Notes: generated by a model from the sequence alone, not told the origin. Positions 1-6,954 are shown, numbered from the stretch's first letter. The stretch is 7,352 nucleotides of DNA from Desulfobacteraceae bacterium (GCA_030589715.1 JAUUVE010000095.1:1-7352); one strand, 5' to 3'. Program-made: numbers and translations.

Positions 1-2
1 AA

Positions 3-1241
3 CAGGCTTTTGACATCCTAGCAACCAAGAGTGAAAAGACCAAGGAAGAAAAGGTTGCACTCGTAGATATCTTGAATAGTTGGGGCTATGCCTATTACTA
101 CCTTGGAGATTTCAAGACGTTTATCCATCTCTTTCAATCTCAGAAGGATCTGGCCGAATCCTTAGACGACAAGGCCAGACTTGGGATGTTCTATGCCTGG
201 CTTGGCATCGCCCTTTTTATGTCTGGCAGAACAAAAGAATCGCATGAAATTCTTTCTCATGCACTAGACCTGGGCGAGGAAAGTGATAACCAGAAAGTCA
301 TCGGCTATGCCTGCACTTGGCTCACATGGGCCTGCGCAGAAATGGGGCTTTTTGGTGAAAGTGAAACCTTTGGTGAGAGGGCTCAGCAGATAGCGAAGTC
401 GTTCCCAACGGATCAATATCTCTTTTTCAAATCTCTTGCAGGGCTGGGTTTTCTTAACTGGATGAAGGGGGATACGAAGAAAGTCTTTGAAGGATCAAGG
501 CGGCTTTTGGATTATGGCGAAAGAAACTCCAACAGCAGAAGTAAGGTCATGGGGCACTGGATAAATTCATTTGGCCACTTTTTAGTGGGAGATATGGGGT
601 CAGTAAAAGAAAGCAGCGAGAAAGCAATCGAAGTTTCAGAGGATCCTTTATACTCTCAGTTCCCCACAATTGCATCGGGTATGGCTTCTCTCCTCAGTGG
701 CCGGGTTCAGGAATCTGAAGACACCTTAAAGCCTCTTGTTGACTACTGTGAGAAACGGGGTGTGGGGGAAGTATTGATACCAGCCTATTTGTTTTTGGGC
801 CCTGCCTTGATTACCTTAGGCCATATGGAACAAGGCCTAAGAATGCTAGAAAATGTGCGACAGACCTGTCTCGAAAACCAGAGGATACCATTCTATTCTC
901 AAGCTGAGTATGTCCTTGGGTACGTGTATTCACAAATTGCAATGGGACCTTCACCAAAGTTCTCCATCATGGCCAGAAACATAGCCTTTCTGGCTAAAAA
1001 CGTCCCGTTTGCGGGCAAAAAAGCTGAAGAACCCTTCCATAAATCAATTGAGGTTGCAAGAGAGGCTGGGGCGAAAGGCATTCTTGCGACGGCCTATCTG
1101 GACCTCGGCCTGCTTCACAAAGCGAAGAAACGAACCGACCAAGCAAGGGAGTGTCTTACGGAAGCCATCAAGATCTTTGAAGAGAACCAGGGCCAAGTAT
1201 ACTTGAAACAGGCGAAAGAGGCTTTGGCCTCTTTAGGATAA
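3..1241 (+). CDS. TPR-repeat protein, 3' part only (possible C-terminal tail of a cyclase/ATPase-TPR regulator)
   Basis: The frame is open to the left edge with no stop, so the gene begins outside the window; 412 residues and the TAA stop are visible. A TTG at 72 has no convincing ribosome binding site and lies inside the same helical pattern, so I do not take it as the start. The visible part is a run of degenerate helix-turn-helix repeats of about 35-40 residues. The clearest is near the C-terminus, with alternating small and aromatic positions (ATAYLDLGLLHKAKKRTDQA) followed by an amphipathic helix. I see no signal peptide, membrane segment or catalytic motif. TPR arrays are protein-binding scaffolds. 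The tail resembles, from memory, the C-terminal TPR region of large deltaproteobacterial proteins with class III adenylate/guanylate cyclase plus AAA/NACHT-like ATPase domains. That full architecture is inference, since the N-terminus is missing. A stand-alone TPR protein is the alternative. Confidence 0.8.
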   Translation, partial: QAFDILATKSEKTKEEKVALVDILNSWGYAYYYLGDFKTFIHLFQSQKDLAESLDDKARLGMFYAWLGIALFMSGRTKESHEILSHALDLGEESDNQKVIGYACTWLTWACAEMGLFGESETFGERAQQIAKSFPTDQYLFFKSLAGLGFLNWMKGDTKKVFEGSRRLLDYGERNSNSRSKVMGHWINSFGHFLVGDMGSVKESSEKAIEVSEDPLYSQFPTIASGMASLLSGRVQESEDTLKPLVDYCEKRGVGEVLIPAYLFLGPALITLGHMEQGLRMLENVRQTCLENQRIPFYSQAEYVLGYVYSQIAMGPSPKFSIMARNIAFLAKNVPFAGKKAEEPFHKSIEVAREAGAKGILATAYLDLGLLHKAKKRTDQARECLTEAIKIFEENQGQVYLKQAKEALASLG

Positions 1242-1259
1242 GGGGGAGCTGTCTTTTTT
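1215..1259 (+). terminator. Hairpin at the end of the TPR gene followed by a T-run (candidate terminator)
   Basis: AAAGAGGC (1215-1222) pairs perfectly with GCCTCTTT (1227-1234) around the tetraloop TTTG. The stem lies in the last codons of the TPR gene, just before its stop at 1239-1241. A run of six T residues sits at 1254-1259. About 19 bases separate stem and T-run, longer than in a classical intrinsic terminator, so it may instead be a 3'-end stabilising hairpin. Confidence 0.4.
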
Positions 1260-1282
1260 ACTTCGATTCCGTAAATATGGTA

Positions 1283-1424
1283 TCACATCTTGATTAAGGC
1301 ATTAACGCGATCAAGCTTATCTTTAACCATTTTATCCCCATAGACCCGTTTTCTAATCTCAAATTAATGTGCTAATCAAGATGAGGAATTGGGGTCACAT
1401 CTTGAATTGTGAATTAGAGTGTGA
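1283..1424. repeat. TCACATCTTGA repeat cluster with REP-like imperfect hairpin
   Basis: TCACATCTTGA occurs as a perfect 11-base direct repeat at 1283-1293 and 1395-1405. CATCTTGATTA (1286-1296) has a perfect inverted copy, TAATCAAGATG, at 1373-1383. TATCACA at 1281-1287 is the reverse complement of TGTGATA at 1420-1426, near the two outer ends. The second copy can fold alone: TCACATCT (1395-1402) pairs with AGA-G-TGTGA (1416-1424, one bulged G), and AATT 1405-1408 pairs with AATT 1412-1415 around a three-base loop. Short imperfect palindromes repeated in both orientations in spacers are typical of REP elements mobilised by IS200-like Y1 (RAYT) transposases. No such transposase is in the window, so the assignment is tentative. 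Confidence 0.4.
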
Positions 1425-1468
1425 TATCGTAACTTATTTCAACCTGTGCGGTTAGGAATATCGCTTGT

Positions 1469-1484
1469 TTTACGCCGCCGTAAA
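1469..1484. repeat. Short perfect hairpin
   Basis: TTTACG (1469-1474) and CGTAAA (1479-1484) form a perfect 6-base stem around the loop CCGC. No T-run follows on the plus strand. Read on the minus strand it is followed by AACAAGCG, so it does not look like an intrinsic terminator either way. Its role is unknown; it may be part of the same repeat-derived spacer. Confidence 0.35.
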
Positions 1485-1704
1485 GGGTGTCAGATCTCAA
1501 CATTCAACATCTTGATGGCTTTGACTATTTGCCTGAATATTAGGCCACTGCGCTATTTGCATTCCAGTACCGGATGTGCTAACTTTCCAAATCCTGCATC
1601 GGCAAGGGCACACTTCCTGCCTGGCAGGGTTTGTGTCTTCAATACCAATCCTACAGAGGGCTTTTCTTAAGCTTAACTTACTCTTGGAGATATCAATAAG
1701 AAAA

Positions 1705-1711
1705 TGGAGGG
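1705..1711 (+). promoter_or_regulatory. Ribosome binding site that decides the coiled-coil gene start
   Basis: TGGAGGG lies seven bases before the ATG at 1719, an ideal spacing. An in-frame ATG at 1704 would overlap this site, and its nearest purine-rich stretch (GGAG at 1685-1688) is about 15 bases away. The 1719 start is therefore preferred, removing five residues (MEGQT) from the longest possible frame. Confidence 0.8.
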
Positions 1712-1718
1712 TCAAACA

Positions 1719-2792
1719 ATGAATGAAGAAACGGCAAGCCCAAAAAAGGTGTCTATGGCAAATACGAAGCAGGAATTGCTTCAGGCTTACAATACGCTTT
1801 TAAAACAACTTAAGGAAAAACGAGAAGCTGAATTAAGGCCTGAAAAAGAGAGGGAGGAGAAGGAGTCGAAAGAGGTGGTGAAGGCAGTGGAGGCCCTCTC
1901 TTCGGAAGGGGTCGTCCCGGGAATAAGTAATCTCAAGATAGAGATTGGAAAGATGTTGACCCAGATCTCCGATCGTCTTGAGGAGGAGGTCAATAACTTC
2001 AAAAACATCCAGAAGGCTATCGAGATAAAGGAGAAGGAAGTTCAGGAACTCTACGGGATTGAAAAGGCGGCGGGGACCCTTGCTGCCCTGATTGAGGCCC
2101 ATGGCCAGAAAATGCAGGAATTTGACTCCGAGGCGACCGCCATGAAAGAGGAGTTAAGGAGCGAAATTGCCAAAACGCGCGCCGAATGGGAGAAGGAAAA
2201 GAAGGAGCATTTGGCGGAAACCAAGGAACGGTATACCGAGGAGAAGAAAAGGCGCGATAGGGAAAAGGAAGAGTTTGAATATTCCTTTGAACGGGAACAA
2301 CAATTGGCACAGGATGAATTTGGGTATGAAAAGGCCAAGAAGGAAAAAGAGATTCAAAGCAAAAAAGAGCAAATGGAACAGGAATTGAGTGAGAGGGAAA
2401 AGGCTGTTGCCGAGAAGGAAAAAGAATTGGAGGAATTGCGGAAAAGGGTTATTGATTTCCCCAAAGAGATGGACTCAGCAGTCAGTAAGGCGAGCAAGGA
2501 AACAACAGAAAGAATAGAGTTGGCAGCGAAGAATAATGAGGAACTCCTGAAGAGGCAGTTCGATGGAGAGAAAAATGTCCTAACCACACGAATCGAGTCT
2601 CTTGAGAAGACGGCTAAGGTACAGAGCGATCAGATTGCCCGGCTTTCACAGCAGGCTGAAATGGCCTACCAAAAGGTCCAAGATATCGCTGTAAAGGCCA
2701 TTGAAGGCTCATCAAGCCTAAAATCCTTGTCAGGGCTCGAGCAGCTGATAAAAGAGCAGACAATAAGACAGCAAAAGGACAACAAACAATAG
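1719..2792 (+). CDS. Highly charged cytoplasmic coiled-coil protein of unknown function
   Basis: A 357-residue protein very rich in Glu and Lys, with no signal peptide, membrane helix, cysteine cluster or enzyme motif. Residues 14-56 are a short helical, charged head. Residues 57-71 hold a likely break (SSEGVVPGIS). Residues 72-130 form a less charged helical block (from NLKIEIGKML to TLAALIEAHG). Residues 131-243 are a long, nearly uninterrupted charged helix with tryptophan at 157. A proline kink follows at VIDFPKE (244-250), then a second coiled coil at about 252-330 and a polar tail. From memory, similar proteins with the NTKQELL head, the LYGIEKAAGTLAAL block and the FPKE kink occur as uncharacterised 'hypothetical' or 'myosin-like' proteins in Desulfobacterota and other anaerobes. 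A structural or scaffolding role is plausible but is inference. It is the only gene on its strand here, with repeat-rich DNA upstream and a convergent neighbour downstream, so context gives no function. Confidence 0.88.
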   Translation: MNEETASPKKVSMANTKQELLQAYNTLLKQLKEKREAELRPEKEREEKESKEVVKAVEALSSEGVVPGISNLKIEIGKMLTQISDRLEEEVNNFKNIQKAIEIKEKEVQELYGIEKAAGTLAALIEAHGQKMQEFDSEATAMKEELRSEIAKTRAEWEKEKKEHLAETKERYTEEKKRRDREKEEFEYSFEREQQLAQDEFGYEKAKKEKEIQSKKEQMEQELSEREKAVAEKEKELEELRKRVIDFPKEMDSAVSKASKETTERIELAAKNNEELLKRQFDGEKNVLTTRIESLEKTAKVQSDQIARLSQQAEMAYQKVQDIAVKAIEGSSSLKSLSGLEQLIKEQTIRQQKDNKQ

Positions 2793-2805
2793 ACCACCCG
2801 CCGTC

Positions 2806-2838
2806 GCCCCCCTGAAGCGGCCCCGGTCCAGGGGGGGC
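2806..2838. terminator. GC-rich hairpin between convergent genes (candidate factor-assisted or bidirectional terminator)
   Basis: GCCCCCCTG (2806-2814) can pair with CAGGGGGGGC (2829-2838, one extra G) around a 14-base loop. It begins 13 bases after the stop of the coiled-coil gene, in the spacer where that gene and radA converge. Neither side has a T-run, so it does not meet the intrinsic-terminator pattern. It could pause polymerase or protect transcript ends. The rest of the 173-base spacer shows only small dyads. Confidence 0.45.
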
Positions 2839-2965
2839 AAATTGCCTCGTGCAGAGGTGTATGATATTGCGCGCATCTTGGTTAACTTCTTTTATAATCT
2901 GTACATGTTCAGTTTGATCTACAGATATAAGCCCTTATCAAGTCTCTTTTGGAAAAATCATAATT

Positions 2966-4321
2966 TCATTTGAACAATAGCTCATATAGTTCCTGGATGG
3001 TCTCAACGCCCAGCAGCTCCATATTCCCAAGATGACCCAGTCCCTCCAGATTGCTCCGGGAGAGTATGCACCGGGAAAAACCCAGCTTCTTGGCCTCCCT
3101 GATTCTCAACTCCGGCTGGCTGACACCGCGGATTTCACCGGCAAGGCCAACTTCACCAAAAAGCACCAGCTTCCTGTCAACGGTTCTCTCCAAGAAGCTG
3201 GACATCATTGAAGAGACTATTCCGAGATCCGCGGCCGGTTCGTCTATCTTTAGGCCCCCTGCCACATTTACAAAGATATCCTGATCCCCGAGCTCCATGC
3301 CGATCCTTTTCCCGAGGACCGCGACCAAGAGGGAAATCCGATTGTGGTCTACTCCAACGGTCGTTCTCCTGGGCATGCCCAACGGACTGGGTCCCACCAG
3401 GGCCTGAATTTCTACCAGCACAGGCCTGGTCCCTTCCAGGCAGGGGATCACCACAGACCCTGGTACGTCCTGGGGCCTTTCTTCAAGGAAAATTCGGGAC
3501 GGATTATCCACCTCGCTCAACCCGCTGTCTTTCATCTCAAAGACCCCGATTTCATTGGTGGGGCCGTAACGGTTCTTGAACGATCTGAGTATCCTGAATA
3601 CATGCCCCCTGTCTCCTTCAAAATAGAGGACCGTATCCACCAAGTGTTCCAATACCTTTGGCCCGGCGATTGCGCCTTCCTTGGTCACATGGCCGATCAG
3701 AAAGATGGGAATTCCGGATTGCTTGGCCAAGGTCATTAGCCTGGCTGCGACTTCCCGTACCTGTCCTACGCTTCCGGGCGCCGAGGCAATACTATCTGTA
3801 TACATGGCCTGGATTGAGTCCACGGCCACAAGGGCCGGTTTCAAAGAATCCAGCCGTTCAAAGAGATCATCAATACAGGTCCCTGTAATGACATAGAGGC
3901 TGTCTGAATGGACCGATAATCTTTTGGCCCTTAACTTGATCTGCTGGGAAGACTCCTCTCCGGAGAGGTATAGTGCTCGATATCCTGTCTTGGCCAATCC
4001 TTCCAGTACCTGGAGGATAAGGGTAGATTTTCCGATCCCGGGATCGCCTCCGATCAAGACGAGGGAGCCGGGTACCACACCACCCCCAAGGGTCCGATCA
4101 AATTCGGCTATCCCGGTCTTTAATCTCATCTCGTGGGCAAGGGAGATGGTATCAATGGGCTGGGGCTGGCTCATGGAGGAAGCCCCTTTTTTCCTCAAAG
4201 GGGTATGTGCCTCTTCCACCATACTATTCCACTGGCCGCAGTCGGGACATCGCCCCATCCATTTGAGGGTCTGATACCCGCAACTCTGGCAGACATAAGT
4301 GGATCTTGATTGCTTGGCCAT
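2966..4321 (-). CDS. radA: DNA repair protein RadA (Sms), RecA-like branch-migration ATPase
   Basis: A 451-residue protein, the normal length for bacterial RadA. It has an N-terminal four-cysteine zinc finger (CQSC at 11-14, CPDC at 25-28) and a RecA-like core with Walker A GDPGIGKST (92-100) and Walker B LVAVDSIQ (164-171). The RadA-specific KNRYG motif (249-253; KNRFG in many homologues) is followed by a Lon-protease-like C-terminal domain from about 288. That domain reads EPAADLGIVSS where Lon has its active-site GPSAG, so it is non-proteolytic, as usual for RadA. RadA is a DnaB-like hexameric helicase that promotes branch migration of recombination intermediates in DNA repair and, in transformable bacteria, helps integrate imported single strands. 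The start is the only ATG before the zinc finger; its ribosome binding site is weak (GAGG about 12 bases upstream). It lies 182 bases downstream of comEC on the same strand and converges with the coiled-coil gene. Confidence 0.97.
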   Translation of the reverse strand: MAKQSRSTYVCQSCGYQTLKWMGRCPDCGQWNSMVEEAHTPLRKKGASSMSQPQPIDTISLAHEMRLKTGIAEFDRTLGGGVVPGSLVLIGGDPGIGKSTLILQVLEGLAKTGYRALYLSGEESSQQIKLRAKRLSVHSDSLYVITGTCIDDLFERLDSLKPALVAVDSIQAMYTDSIASAPGSVGQVREVAARLMTLAKQSGIPIFLIGHVTKEGAIAGPKVLEHLVDTVLYFEGDRGHVFRILRSFKNRYGPTNEIGVFEMKDSGLSEVDNPSRIFLEERPQDVPGSVVIPCLEGTRPVLVEIQALVGPSPLGMPRRTTVGVDHNRISLLVAVLGKRIGMELGDQDIFVNVAGGLKIDEPAADLGIVSSMMSSFLERTVDRKLVLFGEVGLAGEIRGVSQPELRIREAKKLGFSRCILSRSNLEGLGHLGNMELLGVETIQELYELLFK

Positions 4322-4371
4322 GTAAGATGTTTACCTCAGCAACGCGCCAAAATTAAGCCGCCCAGGGAGTC

Positions 4372-4384
4372 TCAACAGTGTTGA
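4372..4384. promoter_or_regulatory. 13-base dyad upstream of radA (possible operator)
   Basis: TCAACA-G-TGTTGA is a perfect 6+1+6 inverted repeat, 51-63 bases upstream of the radA start and downstream of the candidate promoter at 4459-4467. The one-base centre makes it a protein-binding dyad rather than an RNA hairpin. It does not match LexA boxes I know from E. coli (CTG-N10-CAG) or Geobacter (GGTT...ACC). It could be chance. Confidence 0.22.
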
Positions 4385-4458
4385 AATGACTAAAGCTGAT
4401 TTCTAACTTCGACATCTGAGAGTTGGATTCCGAGCCGCGCTCCGATGGATCGTCTTAT

Positions 4459-4467
4459 AGTATAACA
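4459..4467 (-). promoter_or_regulatory. Candidate extended -10 promoter for radA
   Basis: Read on the minus strand, this is TGTTATACT, an extended -10 element (TGn followed by TATACT, five of six to TATAAT) in an AT-rich stretch just after the comEC stop. No good -35 hexamer lies 16-18 bases upstream, as is tolerated for extended -10 promoters. Transcription from here would leave a radA leader of roughly 130 bases. Confidence 0.35.
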
Positions 4468-4503
4468 AAAATCTTCACTTAAATATGGATTTGTTTAACT
4501 CCC

Positions 4504-6954
4504 TTAGGAATCTCGGTCTTTGAGGAAGGTATTGACTTCAAGCTCATTAGCTCCAACCGTTACCTGGACGGCCCCTGTCTGGCTGGTATTGAACACCTCG
4601 CACCCTAAATCCCCGAGTCTCTTTATGGTCTGCTTGTGGGAGGGCCTGGGGAGATTGCTTCCTCCTGATGAGATGACGCAGATACTTGGTTTAACTTTCT
4701 CAAGAAATTTGCGGGAGCTTGAAGTTTTGCTCCCGTGATGGGGGGAAAGGAGGATATCGCTCTTGAGGGCACGACCTGCATTTGAGATAAGCAACTCCTC
4801 CCCCTGCCTCTCCAGGTCACCGGGGAACAGGAAGGTCTTTCCCCTGAAGGAGATCTTGAGCACCAATGAATTGTTATTTAGTCTTGTCCCATTGTCATAG
4901 AGATCAAGGGACTTATTGCCAGGTTTGGGGTGTAAGACCTGAATCTTGGCGCCATTTATTTGCCTGCCGGCTGCCAGATCAGCCGGGAGAAGTTTCTTGA
5001 TCCCCTTCCTCTTGAGAATGTCCATTAGCTCTGCGAATGAGGCTGTTTTTACCTTGTCCCCGTTCCACCAGAATTCTTTGGGGTGAAAGGCCTTGGCAAT
5101 AAAACGAAGCCCGTTCATATGGTCTGACTGGGGGTGGCTCAGTACCAGGTAGTCAATCCGGCGGATCTTCGAATGCCATAGATATGGAGCAACCACCATC
5201 TTGCCCACATCAAAGTTATCATCGGGAAAACCTCCCCCGTCTATCAGCATCTTTTCTCCCCCGGGAAACTCAACCAATGCCGCATTACCATTTCTCACAT
5301 CCAGGAAGGTGACCCTCAGGTCCTGGTTAAGGCCTGTCCTGTGAAACCAGTATCCCAGGTCAGCGAGAATGAAAATGACAGTAAGCACAAGTCCCATCTT
5401 TACCCATCGCGAGCGCGTGAAAAAAAATGCGAAGAAAATGAGCATATAAAACAAGATGATTTCAACTAGATTTGGTGTGATTACCCAGAAACTGGACCAT
5501 GAAAGACTGGCCCAGAACCGGATTATCTCCATAATTAGATCCAGCCCCCATGCACCTATTTGGAGAAAAAGTCCAGCCACTTGATGGGAGAAGGGAAGGG
5601 TCACAACCGAGAGCAAGCCAAAGGGAATGACACATAACCCCAGAATGGGTATGACAGTCACATTGGCCGGGATGGTGACAAGTGAGACCCTGTGAAAATA
5701 GAAGGAGGTAATAGGCAGGAGGAACAGTGTGGCCGCCAGGCTTACTGCGATGAGGCCTACAAAATAGACAAGGAGGCGGTTGAGGAACCTAGCTTTCCCG
5801 TCTTGGGTCTTTTCAAGGGTGGGGAGCCTTTTCAAGATAGGGGGAGTCAACAAAAGGATACCTATAACGGCGGAAAATGAGAACTGAAACGAGATACTAA
5901 AGAGGGCATGGGGATCCAGGGCGAGGATAATGAGGCCGGCCAGGGCGAGGGTGGACCAGATTTCCCTCTCCCGTCCCAGGATCAAAGACCCAAGAAAGGC
6001 AAGGGCCATGATCATGGCGCGCTGTCCAGGGACCTGAAATCCCGTAAGGAAGGTATATCCTATGACAGGAATACATGTCAAAATAGCCGTCAGCCTACGG
6101 ATATCGGTCTTGAGGGCCAGCCTGTAGGATCGGGATAAGATCCATTTGATGAAGAAGAAGGCGACCCATGCCACAAGCCCTACATGTAGCCCCGAGACTG
6201 CAAGCACATGCCCCAGTCCGGTGCGGTTAAAGGGTTCTCTCAGCTCACTGCTGATCGCTTGGCGTTGCCCCAGGATGAGGGCAGAATAGAGGGCATAGTC
6301 TTGGGTGCTGAGCCTCTTTCCAAAAAAGTCCCTTATGGGTCGTTGAACCTTTTCCAGCAACCCGATGGGAAAGGAGAGGTCTCGTGAACCCATGGGAACG
6401 ATATGTCTCCCATCGGATACGTATGCAGCGCAGGTAAGACCCTTGATTTTCATTGCCGATTTATAGTCGTATCCACCCGGGTTGTTGAAATTCCTAAAAG
6501 GTCTCAGTCGGGCAGGAAAGCGGATCCTTTCGCCCGGCCTAAGATCAGGGGGATGATCATAGACGGTCACAATGATATCTTCGTTGATCGGGATGGCCTT
6601 CCCCTTTGTGAAGAGCCTCTTCGCTCTGACCCTCACCTTGGCCATCTCCTCGGTAAGCTTGATTGGCCTTAGAACCGTTCCCTCTATGGTGACTTTGGTT
6701 GGCAGAGTGGTAAAAGACAACAACCGTGATGGCGGGTGCCTTTCTAAGTCAAGGAGGATTCCGGTTAGGAAGAAGGCGAATAGGAGGCAGAGGATCCTGA
6801 AGCGAGATGAGAGAAGGATGGTGCCTACAAGACAGAGGGTGACGGAAATGTATAGAGGAACCAAGAGCCCCTGGCAGGGAGCAAATGCCTCATGGCCAAC
6901 CAATATGCCCCCCCCAAACGATAGAAGCATCGGTATAAGGGGGCGCTGAAACAT
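4504..6954 (-). CDS. comEC: ComEC/Rec2 family DNA-uptake channel with C-terminal metallo-beta-lactamase-like domain
   Basis: An 816-residue inner-membrane protein with the full three-part ComEC layout. The N-terminus has about three membrane helices (roughly 5-70), then a soluble OB-like domain (about 85-190). The Competence-type permease core runs from about 215 to 535, with the hallmark HVLAVSGLHVGLV (249-261), VPGQRAMIMA (308-317) and around ten helices. The C-terminal metallo-beta-lactamase-like domain (about 546-805) shows LSHPQSDHMNG (605-615), NNSLVLKI (694-701), FPGDLE (710-715) and SPHHGSKTSS (737-746). ComEC carries single-stranded DNA across the inner membrane in natural transformation; the C-terminal domain is thought to degrade the non-transported strand. 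The ATG at 6954 is chosen: it follows the murA stop by one base, has AAAAGG six bases upstream and begins directly with MFQRPLIPM and a membrane helix. A longer frame to 7074 would add 40 non-hydrophobic residues encoded inside murA. The first domain motif is unusual: LDVRNGNA where LDVGQGDA is common. Confidence 0.96.
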   Translation of the reverse strand: MFQRPLIPMLLSFGGGILVGHEAFAPCQGLLVPLYISVTLCLVGTILLSSRFRILCLLFAFFLTGILLDLERHPPSRLLSFTTLPTKVTIEGTVLRPIKLTEEMAKVRVRAKRLFTKGKAIPINEDIIVTVYDHPPDLRPGERIRFPARLRPFRNFNNPGGYDYKSAMKIKGLTCAAYVSDGRHIVPMGSRDLSFPIGLLEKVQRPIRDFFGKRLSTQDYALYSALILGQRQAISSELREPFNRTGLGHVLAVSGLHVGLVAWVAFFFIKWILSRSYRLALKTDIRRLTAILTCIPVIGYTFLTGFQVPGQRAMIMALAFLGSLILGREREIWSTLALAGLIILALDPHALFSISFQFSFSAVIGILLLTPPILKRLPTLEKTQDGKARFLNRLLVYFVGLIAVSLAATLFLLPITSFYFHRVSLVTIPANVTVIPILGLCVIPFGLLSVVTLPFSHQVAGLFLQIGAWGLDLIMEIIRFWASLSWSSFWVITPNLVEIILFYMLIFFAFFFTRSRWVKMGLVLTVIFILADLGYWFHRTGLNQDLRVTFLDVRNGNAALVEFPGGEKMLIDGGGFPDDNFDVGKMVVAPYLWHSKIRRIDYLVLSHPQSDHMNGLRFIAKAFHPKEFWWNGDKVKTASFAELMDILKRKGIKKLLPADLAAGRQINGAKIQVLHPKPGNKSLDLYDNGTRLNNNSLVLKISFRGKTFLFPGDLERQGEELLISNAGRALKSDILLSPHHGSKTSSSRKFLEKVKPSICVISSGGSNLPRPSHKQTIKRLGDLGCEVFNTSQTGAVQVTVGANELEVNTFLKDRDS

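Larger units (their letters stand above)
1242..1718. other. Gene-free, repeat-bearing spacer between the TPR and coiled-coil genes
   Basis: No open frame here has a credible start, ribosome binding site or recognisable product. The stretch contains short words built around ACATCTTGA (starting 1285, 1397 and 1507), an inverted copy at 1373-1383, an imperfect hairpin at 1395-1424, a perfect short hairpin at 1469-1484, loosely repeated blocks at 1543-1629, and a perfect 10-base palindrome TTAAGCTTAA at 1667-1676. It must also hold the promoter of the downstream coiled-coil gene, but I could not find a convincing sigma70 or sigma54 site. The texture suggests debris of a small mobile or REP-type element. 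That is inference, as no transposase or target-site duplication can be identified. Confidence 0.6.

Noticed and set aside
1622..1636. Sigma54-like site TGGCAGG-N4-GTGT upstream of the coiled-coil gene
   Set aside because: The -24 half matches, but the essential GC of the -12 half reads GT, so it is not a credible sigma54 promoter.
1446..1670. 74-codon plus-strand open frame in the spacer
   Set aside because: It has no ribosome binding site, an irregular residue composition and no recognisable similarity, and it runs through repeated blocks and hairpins. The overlapping opposite-strand frame at 1497-1715 is equally unconvincing.
1667..1676. Perfect palindrome TTAAGCTTAA before the coiled-coil gene
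   Set aside because: A 10-base AT-rich palindrome is easily a chance event, and no partner copy or known operator match was found; it is noted only in the spacer description.
1704..1718. Upstream ATG for the coiled-coil gene
   Set aside because: It would overlap the strong ribosome binding site TGGAGGG (1705-1711) that serves the ATG at 1719.
1242..1718. CRISPR array or tRNA/riboswitch in the spacer
   Set aside because: The repeated words are too few and irregular for CRISPR, and no cloverleaf or known riboswitch core could be traced.
2893..2898. Perfect TATAAT on the plus strand
   Set aside because: No -35 hexamer lies at 16-18 bases (nearest TTGCGC is 20 away), and it would only transcribe antisense into the 3' end of radA.
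3208..4274. Several plus-strand open frames opposite radA
   Set aside because: They are antisense shadows of a clearly conserved gene, with no starts, binding sites or recognisable products.
5692..6949. Plus-strand open frames opposite comEC
   Set aside because: They mirror the comEC coding strand and give low-complexity or arginine/glycine-rich peptides without family features.
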